Assembly: GCA_937872925.1 (NCBI GenBank)
Contig: CALMUT010000276.1
Coordinates: forward strand, 33,711-97,710
DNA: 64,000 nt
Direction: 5' to 3'
From: an uncultured Myxococcales bacterium
GTDB taxonomy: Bacteria; Myxococcota_A; Polyangia; Polyangiales; Polyangiaceae
The notes beneath the pieces are model-generated. The model did not search any database. It saw nothing but the letters and a program-made list of their open reading frames with translations, and was not told the DNA's origin. Every line of letters starts with the position of its first letter. Position 1 is the first letter of the stretch. This document shows positions 26,066 through 35,305 of this stretch, piece after piece. The position numbers and the translations under genes are program-made.

Positions 26066-27085
26066 TCATTCTGCAGCGGCTTGGGTGACGGGTTGGAACT
26101 CGTCCCAGCCAAAGCGGGACAGATAGTTCTTCCACACGCCCTCACACTGCGCATCATAGCGGCACGCACCGCACTCCGGTCGTTTCGCCCGCTCGGCATC
26201 GTCCAGGTCCGAGCGCATCACCATCAGCAGCTTCTTGCCGGCGTCCGAGCCGCGTCGCTCTTGCTTGCCTTCGACCGGCAGCTCCACGCGGCTATCCAGA
26301 TCGTAGTGGCGGTACTTTTCGACGTAGCCGCGGTTGAAGTCCGGAAGGTTCTCGGTCGTGCACAAGGGAATGTCGACCAAGAACGCCATCGGCGATGCTT
26401 CGTCAACGGTATCGAGGCAGCGACGGAACTCCGCTGCGGTCTCGGTATACGAAGCAAATAGTTGCTCGAAGTAGGTGTGCGCGCGACCGTTGGCTTGCAT
26501 CACGTTGAACACCACTTGATCGACGCCGAGCCCCCGCAAGAATCCATAGATTTCGGCCATATGCGGCAGGTTGCGTTTGGTCAGCACCGTGGAGGTATGC
26601 AACTCGACGCCGTAGGCTTTGAGCCGAGCGGCGCTCTTCAGCCCCCCAACGGTTTGCTCGAAGCTGCCTGGAGTGCGGGTCAGTCCCTCGTGCAGTGCTT
26701 TCTCGTGTCCGTGGATCGAGATGTAGACGCGATTGAGCCCGCGCTTGGCCAAAGCCGCTGTGTAGGGCAGGTGGCTCATGCGCCGGCCGTTGCTCATCAC
26801 GCTAATCAGGCGGTATCCAAGCTCCTTGGCCCAACCGACAAAAGTCGGGAAATCGTCCCGCGTGGTCGGTTCGCCACTGGTGAAGCAGACTTCTTCGTAG
26901 CCCTGGTGCTGCTCGAGCACCCAGCGCACGCGCTCCGGAGTCATTGCGGAGTTGTTGACGTAGCGCCCCTCGCGGTCCTCTTCCATGCAGAAAATGCAGT
27001 TGTTGTTACAGATGGCCCCAATCGGGATGTGCAACCGCTCCGCGCGCCCCTCGATCCGCCCCGCAATGTCGCGTTCTTCGCCCAT
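26066..27085 (-). CDS. Radical SAM protein with one auxiliary-cluster motif
   Basis: 339 residues. C26-x3-C30-x2-C33 (CNNNCIFC) followed by FTSGEPTTRDD is the SAM-binding core. A cysteine in DIPLC and the C-x2-C-x5-C near the C-terminus (CGACRYDAQC) would hold one auxiliary cluster, and the tail YLSRFGWDEFQPV is near-identical in pattern to 12513-13763. It lacks the N-terminal locus-specific domain. The gene is separated from the main set by the vWA lipoprotein and the barrel gene, but the tail suggests it belongs to the same enzyme family. Start at 27085; the intergenic gap to the divergent kinase gene is 157 bases. Confidence 0.87.
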   Translation of the reverse strand: MGEERDIAGRIEGRAERLHIPIGAICNNNCIFCMEEDREGRYVNNSAMTPERVRWVLEQHQGYEEVCFTSGEPTTRDDFPTFVGWAKELGYRLISVMSNGRRMSHLPYTAALAKRGLNRVYISIHGHEKALHEGLTRTPGSFEQTVGGLKSAARLKAYGVELHTSTVLTKRNLPHMAEIYGFLRGLGVDQVVFNVMQANGRAHTYFEQLFASYTETAAEFRRCLDTVDEASPMAFLVDIPLCTTENLPDFNRGYVEKYRHYDLDSRVELPVEGKQERRGSDAGKKLLMVMRSDLDDAERAKRPECGACRYDAQCEGVWKNYLSRFGWDEFQPVTQAAAE

Positions 27086-27175
27086 TCGCTGGATGGAGCG
27101 TTGCGGTCCGGAGCGGCCCGGTCAAGTTGGCCCCGGGTTTCCGCGAAAAGCTGGGCATTTTGTCCTCGGCGGGGC

Positions 27176-27191
27176 TGGCATGATCTTGGCT
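27176..27191 (+). promoter_or_regulatory. Candidate sigma-54 promoter
   Basis: TGGCATGATCTTGGCT has the sigma-54 spacing (GG at 27177-27178 and GC at 27189-27190 with ten bases between) and differs from the consensus TGGCAC-N5-TTGCW at two positions. It lies about 50 bases upstream of the kinase start. No activator site is shown. Confidence 0.4.
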
Positions 27192-27242
27192 AGCTAGGCG
27201 GGGCCCCGGCTCCAAAGGGCGGGTCTAGCTGGTCTCGCGCGC

Positions 27243-29591
27243 TTGATCGCGCAAGGGGTTCGTTTGCCTCAGGTGCGTCCGGAAAATACTGCGCGGTCTT
27301 TGCTGCAACGCTCAAGAGGGTCCTTGCAGGGGCGTTTCGTCGTGTTGCTGCTGCTGATGAGCGTGGTCTCCATCGGCTCTTGGATCGTGACGGCTCAGGT
27401 TGACGGCGAATTGAACGGCTTCGCGAAGCAGATCGACGTAGCCGGCTCCCTCCGCTATCGGCTTCTACGACTCTCGGCGCCACGGCGTGCCGGATCGGCC
27501 CAGGCCGCGTCCGAGACCGAGCGGTTGATGCAGGCGCAAGGGCGCGTGCTCGATCAATTGATCCTGGGTGACCCCGCCATTGCGCTCCCACCCTGTGGCT
27601 CTCCGCTGATCTGTACCCGGCTGCGAGAGCACAAGCGGCGGCTCCCCGCCGTGGTACAGACCGAGGCAGCGACGGATGCGGCCTCGGGGCTTCCGACTCC
27701 GATCGTCGAAGAGCTCACAAGTCTCGACGCCACCGTGCACGCGATGGCCACCGAAGTGCAGTCCCGGGTAGATCGGGTGTCATTCACCGCACGTGTGTCC
27801 GCCATATCGACACTGCTCTTGCTTGGACTGGTGGGCATTGGTGTGTGGACGGTGTTTCGGCGTATTCGCCTTGTTGGTGCCGCCGCGGGTCAGGACTCTC
27901 CCGAAGAGCTGTCCCGTCTGGCGCACGGGGACGACGAGGTCGCTCGCCTCTCCAAGGTGCTTTCGTCTTCCATGAGGCAGTTGCAGCAGAGCAGCCAGAG
28001 CGAGCGGGAGCGGGCTGGCCGCATGGATCAACTGCAGGCTTCTGCCAAAACCTTGGCCGAGAGCCTCGATGGGTGGCTTTCGACTGACGCAGGGCAACCC
28101 ATCGCGTTGTCCGGGTTGGTCGAGAGTGTGTCCGTATCCGGCGCATGGGTCGATCAGTGCGGCGCACACGGCGAGCTCGATTTGGTCGCCAGCGAGAACA
28201 TCGACCGCGCCCGTTGGTCGGAAGTCGTTGCCGAGCGCTACCAACGGGCAATCACTGCCGGCGCGCCCGTCGAGTTCTTGCCCGACGCGACGGGAGGATA
28301 CACGGCGATCGTGCGCCTTGGTTTTCAAGACCAAGTCATTGGACACCTTGGCCTGATCGCGAATTGCCCGATCCAGCTGACGCCGGAGCAGCACGCTGCC
28401 CTAGAAACCATGGCGCAGTTTCTGAGTGCATCGCTTCTGGCGCAGCGACTTTTGGCTGAGCGTCGGCATCGCGAGGCCATCGCGGCGTCCCTAGCGGTGA
28501 TCACGGACCTGGAACACTCCGGCGCCGAAATCCGTCGACACTTGAGCGCGCTCGTTTCCCACGATGTGATGGAAATCGCCGTCTTGGGCGAAACGGGGAA
28601 AGTGGACGCGGTGTGGCGCGTGGACGCGCAAGGTTCGGTCGCCCGCGCCGCGCCCGTGTTCCTCGAAGTCCCGCGGGAGCCGTTGGAGTCGACCCTCGAT
28701 CCAGCATTCCCGCTACTCAAGGACACCCACGCGCGCTGGGTGCTAGTCGTTCCGCTCTCGGCAGGCGATCGCGTGGAGGGTGTCGTTGCTTTCGGGCGCG
28801 AACACGAGCGCTATCACTCCGGAGAAGTCGACGCCGCGGTGGCACTGGCACCACTTTTAGCAACGGCCGTGGCACGCATGCGCCTGGAAGAACAGCTGAA
28901 GCTCTCCGAGCAGTTCACCGCGCTGGGAGGCTTTTCGCGCATGCTCGCTCATGAAGTGCGTAATCCGCTGAATTCAATGTCGCTGCACGCGGAACTCGTC
29001 GGCAGGAAGCTGCGCAAACTTGAGATCAGCGACGAGCAAAGAAAGCCGCTAAGTGAGCATCTGCAACTTCTCCGCGCCGAGGTGGACCGAATCGAAGCGA
29101 TGGTCAGCGACTTCGTTTCCCTTGCAGCGGGTGATGTTGCCGCCAGCGCTGACGCCGTAGACCTCCGCAAGCTCGTCGACGCCGTTCTCGAAGTGCATGC
29201 TCCCCACTTTGAGCAACACGACATTACGTTGCATGTCGAGACTGGTGACGACCCTGTCATCGTTCGGGTGCATGCGCAGCGCATCCAGCAGATCCTGCAC
29301 AACCTCTTGAAGAACGCGCTGGATGCCCTCGCGGGCGAAAGCGAGCGTTCGGTCCGGGTCAGCATCCATCGTAAGACCGAGTGCGTGGAGGTGCGAGTGC
29401 GAGATTCGGGTCCGGGGCTCTCCGACACCAACGTCGTCTTTTCGCCAACTTACTCCACCAAGGCGGGCGGCGGCGGGATGGGGCTGGCAATCAGTCGGCA
29501 GATTGCGCGACTGCACTCCGGATTCCTGGGCGCAGAAAAGCCTGAGCACGGTGGCGCAGAATTCGTCTTGTCGCTGCCGCTGGCGAGCTAA
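27243..29591 (+). CDS. PilJ-like sensor histidine kinase
   Basis: 782 residues. A transmembrane helix (VVLLLLMSVVSIG) precedes a PilJ-like extracytoplasmic four-helix sensor (KQIDVAGSLRYRLLRL, ~60-175), and a second helix lies near 180-200. A GAF-like region (~270-540) comes before HisKA, with the phosphorylated His in AHEVRNPLNSM, then HATPase_c with NLLKNALDA, DSGPGL and GGGMGLAIS. There is no receiver domain. The start at 27243 is TTG, with possible alternatives at 27264 and 27273; the true start is uncertain by about ten codons. The SulP transporter follows after 21 bases, so the two are probably cotranscribed. Confidence 0.88.
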   Translation: MIAQGVRLPQVRPENTARSLLQRSRGSLQGRFVVLLLLMSVVSIGSWIVTAQVDGELNGFAKQIDVAGSLRYRLLRLSAPRRAGSAQAASETERLMQAQGRVLDQLILGDPAIALPPCGSPLICTRLREHKRRLPAVVQTEAATDAASGLPTPIVEELTSLDATVHAMATEVQSRVDRVSFTARVSAISTLLLLGLVGIGVWTVFRRIRLVGAAAGQDSPEELSRLAHGDDEVARLSKVLSSSMRQLQQSSQSERERAGRMDQLQASAKTLAESLDGWLSTDAGQPIALSGLVESVSVSGAWVDQCGAHGELDLVASENIDRARWSEVVAERYQRAITAGAPVEFLPDATGGYTAIVRLGFQDQVIGHLGLIANCPIQLTPEQHAALETMAQFLSASLLAQRLLAERRHREAIAASLAVITDLEHSGAEIRRHLSALVSHDVMEIAVLGETGKVDAVWRVDAQGSVARAAPVFLEVPREPLESTLDPAFPLLKDTHARWVLVVPLSAGDRVEGVVAFGREHERYHSGEVDAAVALAPLLATAVARMRLEEQLKLSEQFTALGGFSRMLAHEVRNPLNSMSLHAELVGRKLRKLEISDEQRKPLSEHLQLLRAEVDRIEAMVSDFVSLAAGDVAASADAVDLRKLVDAVLEVHAPHFEQHDITLHVETGDDPVIVRVHAQRIQQILHNLLKNALDALAGESERSVRVSIHRKTECVEVRVRDSGPGLSDTNVVFSPTYSTKAGGGGMGLAISRQIARLHSGFLGAEKPEHGGAEFVLSLPLAS

Positions 29592-29612
29592 GCTCTGTGC
29601 CGAGGGCCCGAC

Positions 29613-31814
29613 GTGAGCGCCAAGAATAAGGACACGCTTTCCGCGGACGTCTGGGGCGGACTGGCCGCCATGCTTGTCGCGCTGCCTTCGGCGATCGCCT
29701 TTGGAGTTGCCATCTACGCTCCCCTCGGTGCGGAGAGCGCCGCGATTGGCGCCATGGCCGGAATGGTCGGCGCAGTGCTGCTCGGCGTGATCAATCCGCT
29801 CTTGGGAGGCACGCAGCGGTTGATTTCGGCTCCGTGTGCGCCGGCAGCGGCAGTCATGGGCGCACTCGTCGCAGAGCTAGCCAAAGAGCGCGAGCCCACG
29901 GCTGTGCTCCTGATGATGACCGCGGTCGCCCTGCTCTCGGGTCTCATGCAGATCGCCTACGGCGTGCTCGGAGGCGGCAAGGTGATCAAGTACATCCCGT
30001 ACCCAGCGGTGTCGGGGTTCTTGAGCGGTGTCGCCGTGCTGATCTTCGTGAAGCAACTACCCGGCCTGTTGGGGGTCAGCGGCGGCACGGGCCTCCTCAG
30101 CGCGCTCAGTACACCCGAAGCATTCCGCATGCCTGCTATCGTCGTGGGGCTTGTGACCATCGGCGGCGTATTCGTCGCCCCCAAACTGGTGAAGGCCGTG
30201 CCCGCGGCCATCGTGGGCCTCGGGGCGGGTGTGCTCACGTACTTTGCGCTTTCGTTGCACGATCCGAGCTTGCGCAACCTTGCCGACAATCCCTTGGTGG
30301 TCGGTCGCGTCGAAGTCTCCTTTGGTTCCTTGCTGTCCGGTATGCAGCAACGTGGCAGCGCGCTGGCAGGGTTCCAACCCGCCGACGTCGCCTCGCTGTT
30401 GGTGCCTGCGCTGACGCTCTCGGCGCTGCTCTCCATCGACACCATGAAGACCGGCGTGATTGTCGATGCCATGACCCGGAGTCGATCCGACTCCAACAAA
30501 GAGCTACGTGCCCAAGGCATCGGCAACGTGGCGACGGCGCTGTTTGGCGGCGTGCCGGGTGCTGGCACCATGGGCGCGACGCTGATCAATGTGACAAGTG
30601 GTGGAAAGACTCGCTTGTCTGGAGTCCTGGAGGGGGTGTTCTGCCTCGTGGCATTCGTCGCATTGCGATCCGTGGTTGCCTGGATCCCCATCGCCGCGCT
30701 CTCGGGGATCCTGATCGTGATCGCCATCCGCATGCTGGATACCAAAAGCCTTCGCCTGCTCAAGAACCGCTCCACGCTCCTGGACTTCGGCGTGATTGCG
30801 ACGGTGGTGCTCGTCGCGGTCAGTGTCGGCTTGATCCAGGCCTCGGCGGTGGGCTTCGGTCTTGCCACGCTGCTATTCGCTCGCGAACACATGTCTGCGT
30901 CCGTGGTGCGGCGTCGCGCCTCCGGCCGGCAGCTGTCGTCCAAGCAACGGCGTGTGCCGGAGGAAGTTGCGTTGCTCGAAACCCACGGCGCGCGCACCAC
31001 CGTCTGTGAGCTGCAGGGCAATCTGTTCTTCGGCACGACCGACCAACTATTCTCGGAACTGGCGGAAGATCTTCGGTTGCAGCAGTTCATCGTGCTCGAC
31101 ATGCGTCGAGTGCATAGCGTCGACTTCACTGCGGCGCGTCTCCTCGACCAGATGGACCAGCAGCTCGAAGAGCATGGCGGACACCTGCTGATTTCGGGCA
31201 TTCCGGCGGCGTTGCCGACCGGGCGGGATATTCGGGCGTATCTGGCGGACCTGCAGATCGGCAAAGACAGCGGCGGCATCGAGATGTTCGATGATCTCGA
31301 CGCCGCCCTGGAGTGGGTCGAAGATCAGATCCTAGAAACGCATATGCCAGCGCGGCGCAGGAGTGCCAGCGCCCTCGACTTGGCCGGCATCGATCTCTTC
31401 GACGATCTCGAACGTCACGGCTTGCTTGAAGCCGTATCGGATTGTATCGATGCCCGCAGCTTCCAGGCGGGCGACACCATTTTCGCCCAGGGCGACAGCG
31501 GCGACGAGCTGTTCGTGATCCGACGCGGTACGGTTCGCATTCTGTTGCCGCTGGAAGCAGGGCGCACGCTGCATGTCGCGTCGTTTGGTAGGAACAACTT
31601 CTTCGGCGAGATGGCATTTCTAGATCGCGGCATACGATCGGCTGCGGCTATCGCCCTGACCGAGACGGAGTTGTTCGTGCTTTCGCGCGGACGCTTTGAC
31701 AAACTTTCGCGCGAGCAACCCGTGGTGGGCGTCAAAGTATTTGCGCGTCTGGCGCGTGCGTTGGCATTGCGGCTGCGGCATACCGACGCAGAGGTAACCG
31801 CACTTCAAGACTGA
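29613..31814 (+). CDS. SulP family anion transporter with STAS and cyclic-nucleotide-binding domains
   Basis: 733 residues. The N-terminal ~430 residues form about twelve membrane helices with the SulP opening (WGGLAAMLVALPSAIAFGVA) and a sulfate-transporter signature. A STAS domain follows at ~445-565 (FIVLDMRRVHSVDFTAARLL, where the serine or threonine region is regulatory). A cyclic-nucleotide-binding (CAP_ED) domain fills the C-terminus (~600-733; GDTIFAQGDSGDELFVI, FFGEMAFL). It moves sulfate, bicarbonate or another anion across the inner membrane. Fusion to a nucleotide-binding domain is an uncommon but known arrangement and implies control by cAMP or a similar ligand. Start GTG at 29613. 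Confidence 0.9.
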   Translation: MSAKNKDTLSADVWGGLAAMLVALPSAIAFGVAIYAPLGAESAAIGAMAGMVGAVLLGVINPLLGGTQRLISAPCAPAAAVMGALVAELAKEREPTAVLLMMTAVALLSGLMQIAYGVLGGGKVIKYIPYPAVSGFLSGVAVLIFVKQLPGLLGVSGGTGLLSALSTPEAFRMPAIVVGLVTIGGVFVAPKLVKAVPAAIVGLGAGVLTYFALSLHDPSLRNLADNPLVVGRVEVSFGSLLSGMQQRGSALAGFQPADVASLLVPALTLSALLSIDTMKTGVIVDAMTRSRSDSNKELRAQGIGNVATALFGGVPGAGTMGATLINVTSGGKTRLSGVLEGVFCLVAFVALRSVVAWIPIAALSGILIVIAIRMLDTKSLRLLKNRSTLLDFGVIATVVLVAVSVGLIQASAVGFGLATLLFAREHMSASVVRRRASGRQLSSKQRRVPEEVALLETHGARTTVCELQGNLFFGTTDQLFSELAEDLRLQQFIVLDMRRVHSVDFTAARLLDQMDQQLEEHGGHLLISGIPAALPTGRDIRAYLADLQIGKDSGGIEMFDDLDAALEWVEDQILETHMPARRRSASALDLAGIDLFDDLERHGLLEAVSDCIDARSFQAGDTIFAQGDSGDELFVIRRGTVRILLPLEAGRTLHVASFGRNNFFGEMAFLDRGIRSAAAIALTETELFVLSRGRFDKLSREQPVVGVKVFARLARALALRLRHTDAEVTALQD

Positions 31815-31888
31815 AGCGGCCGTTCTGCGCGGTGCCAGCGCCCCCGGGGAGCGTGGCGGTCGCGCTGGCGGTCGCGCCGAGCATTGCC

Positions 31889-33460
31889 CTAGAGCGTCTT
31901 CATGTACTCCAGCAGCGCGTCCGTATCCGATTCGGACAAGTCGGTGCCGTATTCGTGGCCGCCGCTGCCGTTGCCCTGTCTCCAGGTCTCGATCAGGCTG
32001 TAGTTGCGCGCGCCTTCGGAGGCGACGTCGGAGACGAAGCCCACGTTTTTCTGATCGTAGGTATCGTTGCCGCGGTAGAAGCTGGTCGGTCGCTGGGCAG
32101 CCGGTTTCAGCAGATCCCGCAGGGTCGGCACGGAGCCGTTGTGGAGATACGGAGCGCGCAGCCAGATCCCGTCGAGGAGTCCGCTGACGTAGCCGTTGGT
32201 TTTGGAGAACTGGCTGAACTCCCAGCCATAGCCCCACAGGCTGTTGGTCTCGGCGATACCGGCCTCAGTCACGACGTTGAGCCGGTTTGCGTCCGTACGG
32301 ATCTCGCCGATGTCCACGACCTCCCAAAGCCGGCTGCCGCCCTCGCTATGACAGCTCCCGCAGCGCTGCTCGAAGATTGGCTTGCCCGCCGCCGCCAGGC
32401 TTGCGTCCACCGCAAATGGATAGGCTGGAGGATCGAGCGTTTCCAGAAAGCTCTGGATCGCCGCAATGCTCGCGATCGGCACGCCGTGCTTAGGCGTGCC
32501 CGCGCCAACGGAAACGAGGATGTTGCGTTCTTCGGCGCTTCCACTGGCGCCGTCCCAATGCAGCGCTTGGCCCGTTCGTGCGTCCTGATTCCACACCGCA
32601 GGAAAGTCCACGGGAGCTGCGACAGGAGGCACGAACTCCGGTCCGAGCAGGATGGCAGCCGACAGGCCGATGGCGTCGTCTCTGCCCGGGCCCCAGGGGC
32701 CGTCGCGCACGACGCTGGCCACCTGATCCTCCAGGTTGGCGACGAAGAGGCGGAAGAAGCTGCTCTTATACGCCAAGAAGCGACTGAAGCCGTATACACC
32801 CAGCTCGTCGAAGGCCTTGTTCAGGTTCTTTGCGTTGAAGCGGGTGTTGTCTCCGATGCAGCCGAGCAAGAAGTTGTTGTACGCTTCGACGTCGAAACGT
32901 ACGGCTGGCGCGCCGAAGTACATGCTGGGGGTAGCGGAAGGCGTTTCTCGAACGGTGCTGGTATGGCACGCGGAGCAGGTATTGCCGACCAGCTCGATGC
33001 CGACCAGTGGGACGCGGCGTTTGGAGAAACCGATGGGCAGTTCTTGACCGGGCTCGTAGAGCAAGCCGAACGCTTCCAAAGGACGGACCCGCGGATCCGC
33101 TCCTGGGGGAAGTAGATCCGCGCACACGATGGGGATCGCCTTGAGCAGCGCAATGGGCACGCCGAGCTTGTCCGCACCAATAGATCCGTATTTGAAGTGC
33201 TCGAGGGGTGGGCTCAGGATCTGCGTGGAGAAGGAGTCGGCTTTGCCTTCCTCCAGACTGCCGCATTTGTCGGCGAGTGCATCGCTGGCTGCCTGGGCCG
33301 TGCAGCCTTCGGCGAACGCGACAGCGACCTCGTCGCCGTAGCAGCTCGCGACATGCTCCGTGGCCGCGGCACACGCGCCGGAGCCTCCGGGGCCGGGGGA
33401 GTCGTCTGGGGCGCAGCCGAGCAGTAGCGCGCAAAAGAATGCAGATAGCGATCGATGCAT
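31889..33460 (-). CDS. RoxA-like diheme cytochrome lipoprotein
   Basis: 523 residues. The signal ends in LLLGC (Cys16), so it is a lipoprotein. Two haem motifs are visible, CSACH at 162-166 and CGSCH at 367-371. Near the C-terminus, APYLHNGSVPTL and YDQKNVGF match the conserved end of the RoxA/RoxB rubber-oxygenase and related diheme cytochrome families, which use a haem to oxidise hydrophobic polymers or lipids. Family members without rubber activity also exist, so the substrate is not settled. ATG at 33460 starts the signal. It is divergent from the TetR gene at 33623 and the palindrome between them suggests control by it. Confidence 0.85.
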   Translation of the reverse strand: MHRSLSAFFCALLLGCAPDDSPGPGGSGACAAATEHVASCYGDEVAVAFAEGCTAQAASDALADKCGSLEEGKADSFSTQILSPPLEHFKYGSIGADKLGVPIALLKAIPIVCADLLPPGADPRVRPLEAFGLLYEPGQELPIGFSKRRVPLVGIELVGNTCSACHTSTVRETPSATPSMYFGAPAVRFDVEAYNNFLLGCIGDNTRFNAKNLNKAFDELGVYGFSRFLAYKSSFFRLFVANLEDQVASVVRDGPWGPGRDDAIGLSAAILLGPEFVPPVAAPVDFPAVWNQDARTGQALHWDGASGSAEERNILVSVGAGTPKHGVPIASIAAIQSFLETLDPPAYPFAVDASLAAAGKPIFEQRCGSCHSEGGSRLWEVVDIGEIRTDANRLNVVTEAGIAETNSLWGYGWEFSQFSKTNGYVSGLLDGIWLRAPYLHNGSVPTLRDLLKPAAQRPTSFYRGNDTYDQKNVGFVSDVASEGARNYSLIETWRQGNGSGGHEYGTDLSESDTDALLEYMKTL

Positions 33461-33526
33461 GAGTCTCCGTGTCCTTCCCCAGTGGCCCGCGACAAAAAAC
33501 GCCTGGGCAACGGTCTCGGATTGGGT

Positions 33527-33543
33527 GTATACACCATGTATAC
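33527..33543. promoter_or_regulatory. Perfect palindromic operator candidate between the cytochrome and TetR genes
   Basis: GTATACACCATGTATAC has perfect 7-bp arms (GTATACA/TGTATAC) around CCA, and TGTATACA (33526-33533) is itself self-complementary. It lies between the divergent starts at 33460 and 33623, the usual position for a TetR operator. An in-frame ATG for TetR at 33536 falls inside it, which argues against that start. Confidence 0.55.
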
Positions 33544-33622
33544 CGTGCGTCAAGTCCCCGAGAATCCCCCGCGCCGATCCCGTTTCCGGCAAAAGGCGCC
33601 TAGGATCCGCGGCCGTCGGCCC

Positions 33623-34249
33623 ATGGCGTCCAGTCCACGAAAACAAGCGACGCCTAGCCCAGCGTCCAAGCGCGCGATCCTCAGCGGCGCCGCCGCGGTG
33701 TTTACGCGCGAAGGCATCGCCGCCGCGCGGGTCGAGGACATCTTGCAAGAGTCCGGCGTTTCGCGCAGGACCTACTACAAATACTTTTCGAGCAAGGAAG
33801 CCGTCGTCGCCGCGCTGCACGAACACTGGACCGCCGAGATCGTGCGCGCCATCGAGAGCGCGCGCAAAGACCATCCCGAAGACGCGCTGGCCGGGGTTCG
33901 GATAGGCGTCGACATCTTTCTGCGCCTGTACCAATCCGGTCCCCGCCTGGTGCGGGAGTTGGTCGAAATTGCCATGCAGTCGGAGTCGCTCCTGGCCGAG
34001 CGGCGTCGCTGGTTCATCGAGCAGATCGTACGGCAGATGGACGCATCGGTGGTTGCACTGGACGGCCGCCGCCTAGATCCGTTCGTCTACCATGCGCTGT
34101 TCGGCGCCATCGAAGGGATCTCGATACAACTCGGCAACAAACAGGCGACACCTGCCGACTTCGAGCGAGCCCGCGCAGTTTCCAACGCCCTGATTGATCA
34201 GGTTTTGGATCTGCCCTGCAAGGCGGCACTCCCACGCGCGCCGTGTTGA
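33623..34249 (+). CDS. TetR family transcriptional repressor
   Basis: 208 residues. The N-terminal helix-turn-helix is seen as AILSGAAAVFTREGIAAARVEDILQ (region, residues ~18-42) with SRRTYYKYFSSKEAVVAAL. The C-terminal helical ligand domain has no obvious family match, so the ligand is unknown. It is a plausible regulator of the divergent RoxA-like gene. ATG at 33623 is preferred over upstream in-frame starts because the operator candidate would otherwise be inside the coding sequence. Confidence 0.88.
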   Translation: MASSPRKQATPSPASKRAILSGAAAVFTREGIAAARVEDILQESGVSRRTYYKYFSSKEAVVAALHEHWTAEIVRAIESARKDHPEDALAGVRIGVDIFLRLYQSGPRLVRELVEIAMQSESLLAERRRWFIEQIVRQMDASVVALDGRRLDPFVYHALFGAIEGISIQLGNKQATPADFERARAVSNALIDQVLDLPCKAALPRAPC

Positions 34250-34267
34250 GGCAGCCCGGGGCAGGCC

Positions 34268-35305
34268 TCAAAACCGCCCGATGGCGCCGAGACCGTAGGT
34301 GCCATGCCCGATCACCGGCGTCACGTTGACACCGACCGTCGTTGCTGGCGTGGAGGACGGTGCGGTGAGTAGCAGCACGACGCCGCCCGCGAGCAGGATC
34401 CCGCCCGCCACGAAGGAGACCGTTTCAAGGCCGGCAGCAGAATCGACGTCGTCGTTCAACCCGTTGATCTTCGTCGCTTCTTCGGGGGTGCAGTTTTTCC
34501 CGCTGGGGCAGATGTCGTCGCGGTCTTTGACTTTGGAACTGCGTTGCAACTCGAAGAACACCCCTGCGCCGATCCCGACGACGCCGATCCCGCCTGCAAT
34601 CCAGCCCAGGGTGCGCTGGGTCGCGCCCGGATCCGCGGCCGCGGTCATCGTGTCGCCTGGGCCGGCGGAGCCAGTCGGAGCCTGGCCGGCAGCGCCCGAC
34701 GTGGCCGCAGGCTCGGTGCCGGTCGCATCGTCCTCCAACGCTGGCAGATTGAACTCCACGCTGGCGGCGTTCGCCCCCACCACTACCTCGGCCACGAGCT
34801 TTTTCTTCCCGGGTGCCGAGGCCTCAACCACATGCTTGCCGGCGTCTACCGGCACGCTCGAACCCCATAACGAGCGACTCACCTGCGCGCCGTCTCGACG
34901 GACTTCCAAGCCGGTCACGTCGCTGGCTGGGGGTACTTGTATCACCAGCTTTGACAGCTTGGGCTGCAGCGCTGCCGCACGCTTGCGGGCGACGTCGCCA
35001 CGCGGGTCGTTGGTGCGCCCTGCGATGTCGATAGCGTCGCGCCAGCGTGCCCAGGCGCTGGCGGTCTGTCCGTTCTTTTCGTAGCAGTCCGCTAGATGCA
35101 CCAGCGCGCCCAATTGGGGATCGAGACGGTTGCTTTCGGCGTACTTGGGGCACGCCGCGGCGTAGTTGCCCGCGGCCATCAGCTTCTCCGCGTCGTCGTA
35201 GAGCGCGACCGCTGCGGCGCGGTTGGCGTCCCCTTGTGCCAGCGCCGCGCTCGGCAGCAGTGGCACGAGTGCCAGCAACGAGGCTTTCCAAAGTACGTGT
35301 CTCAC
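34268..35305 (-). CDS. Kinase-partner TPR protein with membrane helices
   Basis: 345 residues. A signal peptide (MRHVLWKASLLALVPLLPSAALA) leads to a TPR-like region (~25-105; NRAAAVALYDDAEKLMAAG, ACPKYAESNRLDPQLGALVHLADCYEKNG in part), then a PEGA-like beta domain (~115-180). Two hydrophobic segments follow near 225-245 and 295-315. Proteins of this layout are common next to Ser/Thr kinase genes in myxobacteria. The GTG at 35305 overlaps the kinase stop by four bases (GTGA), so it is coupled. Its role, perhaps scaffold or effector, is inferred only. Confidence 0.82.
   Translation of the reverse strand: MRHVLWKASLLALVPLLPSAALAQGDANRAAAVALYDDAEKLMAAGNYAAACPKYAESNRLDPQLGALVHLADCYEKNGQTASAWARWRDAIDIAGRTNDPRGDVARKRAAALQPKLSKLVIQVPPASDVTGLEVRRDGAQVSRSLWGSSVPVDAGKHVVEASAPGKKKLVAEVVVGANAASVEFNLPALEDDATGTEPAATSGAAGQAPTGSAGPGDTMTAAADPGATQRTLGWIAGGIGVVGIGAGVFFELQRSSKVKDRDDICPSGKNCTPEEATKINGLNDDVDSAAGLETVSFVAGGILLAGGVVLLLTAPSSTPATTVGVNVTPVIGHGTYGLGAIGRF

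Noticed and set aside
25978..26088. Thirty-six-residue frame with CRCC as a precursor peptide candidate
   Set aside because: It overlaps the 3' end of the radical SAM gene on the other strand and has no ribosome site; kept only as a note.
29957..31279. Minus-strand open frame of 440 codons
   Set aside because: It is a shadow of the SulP transporter gene; no family features, unlike the plus-strand product.
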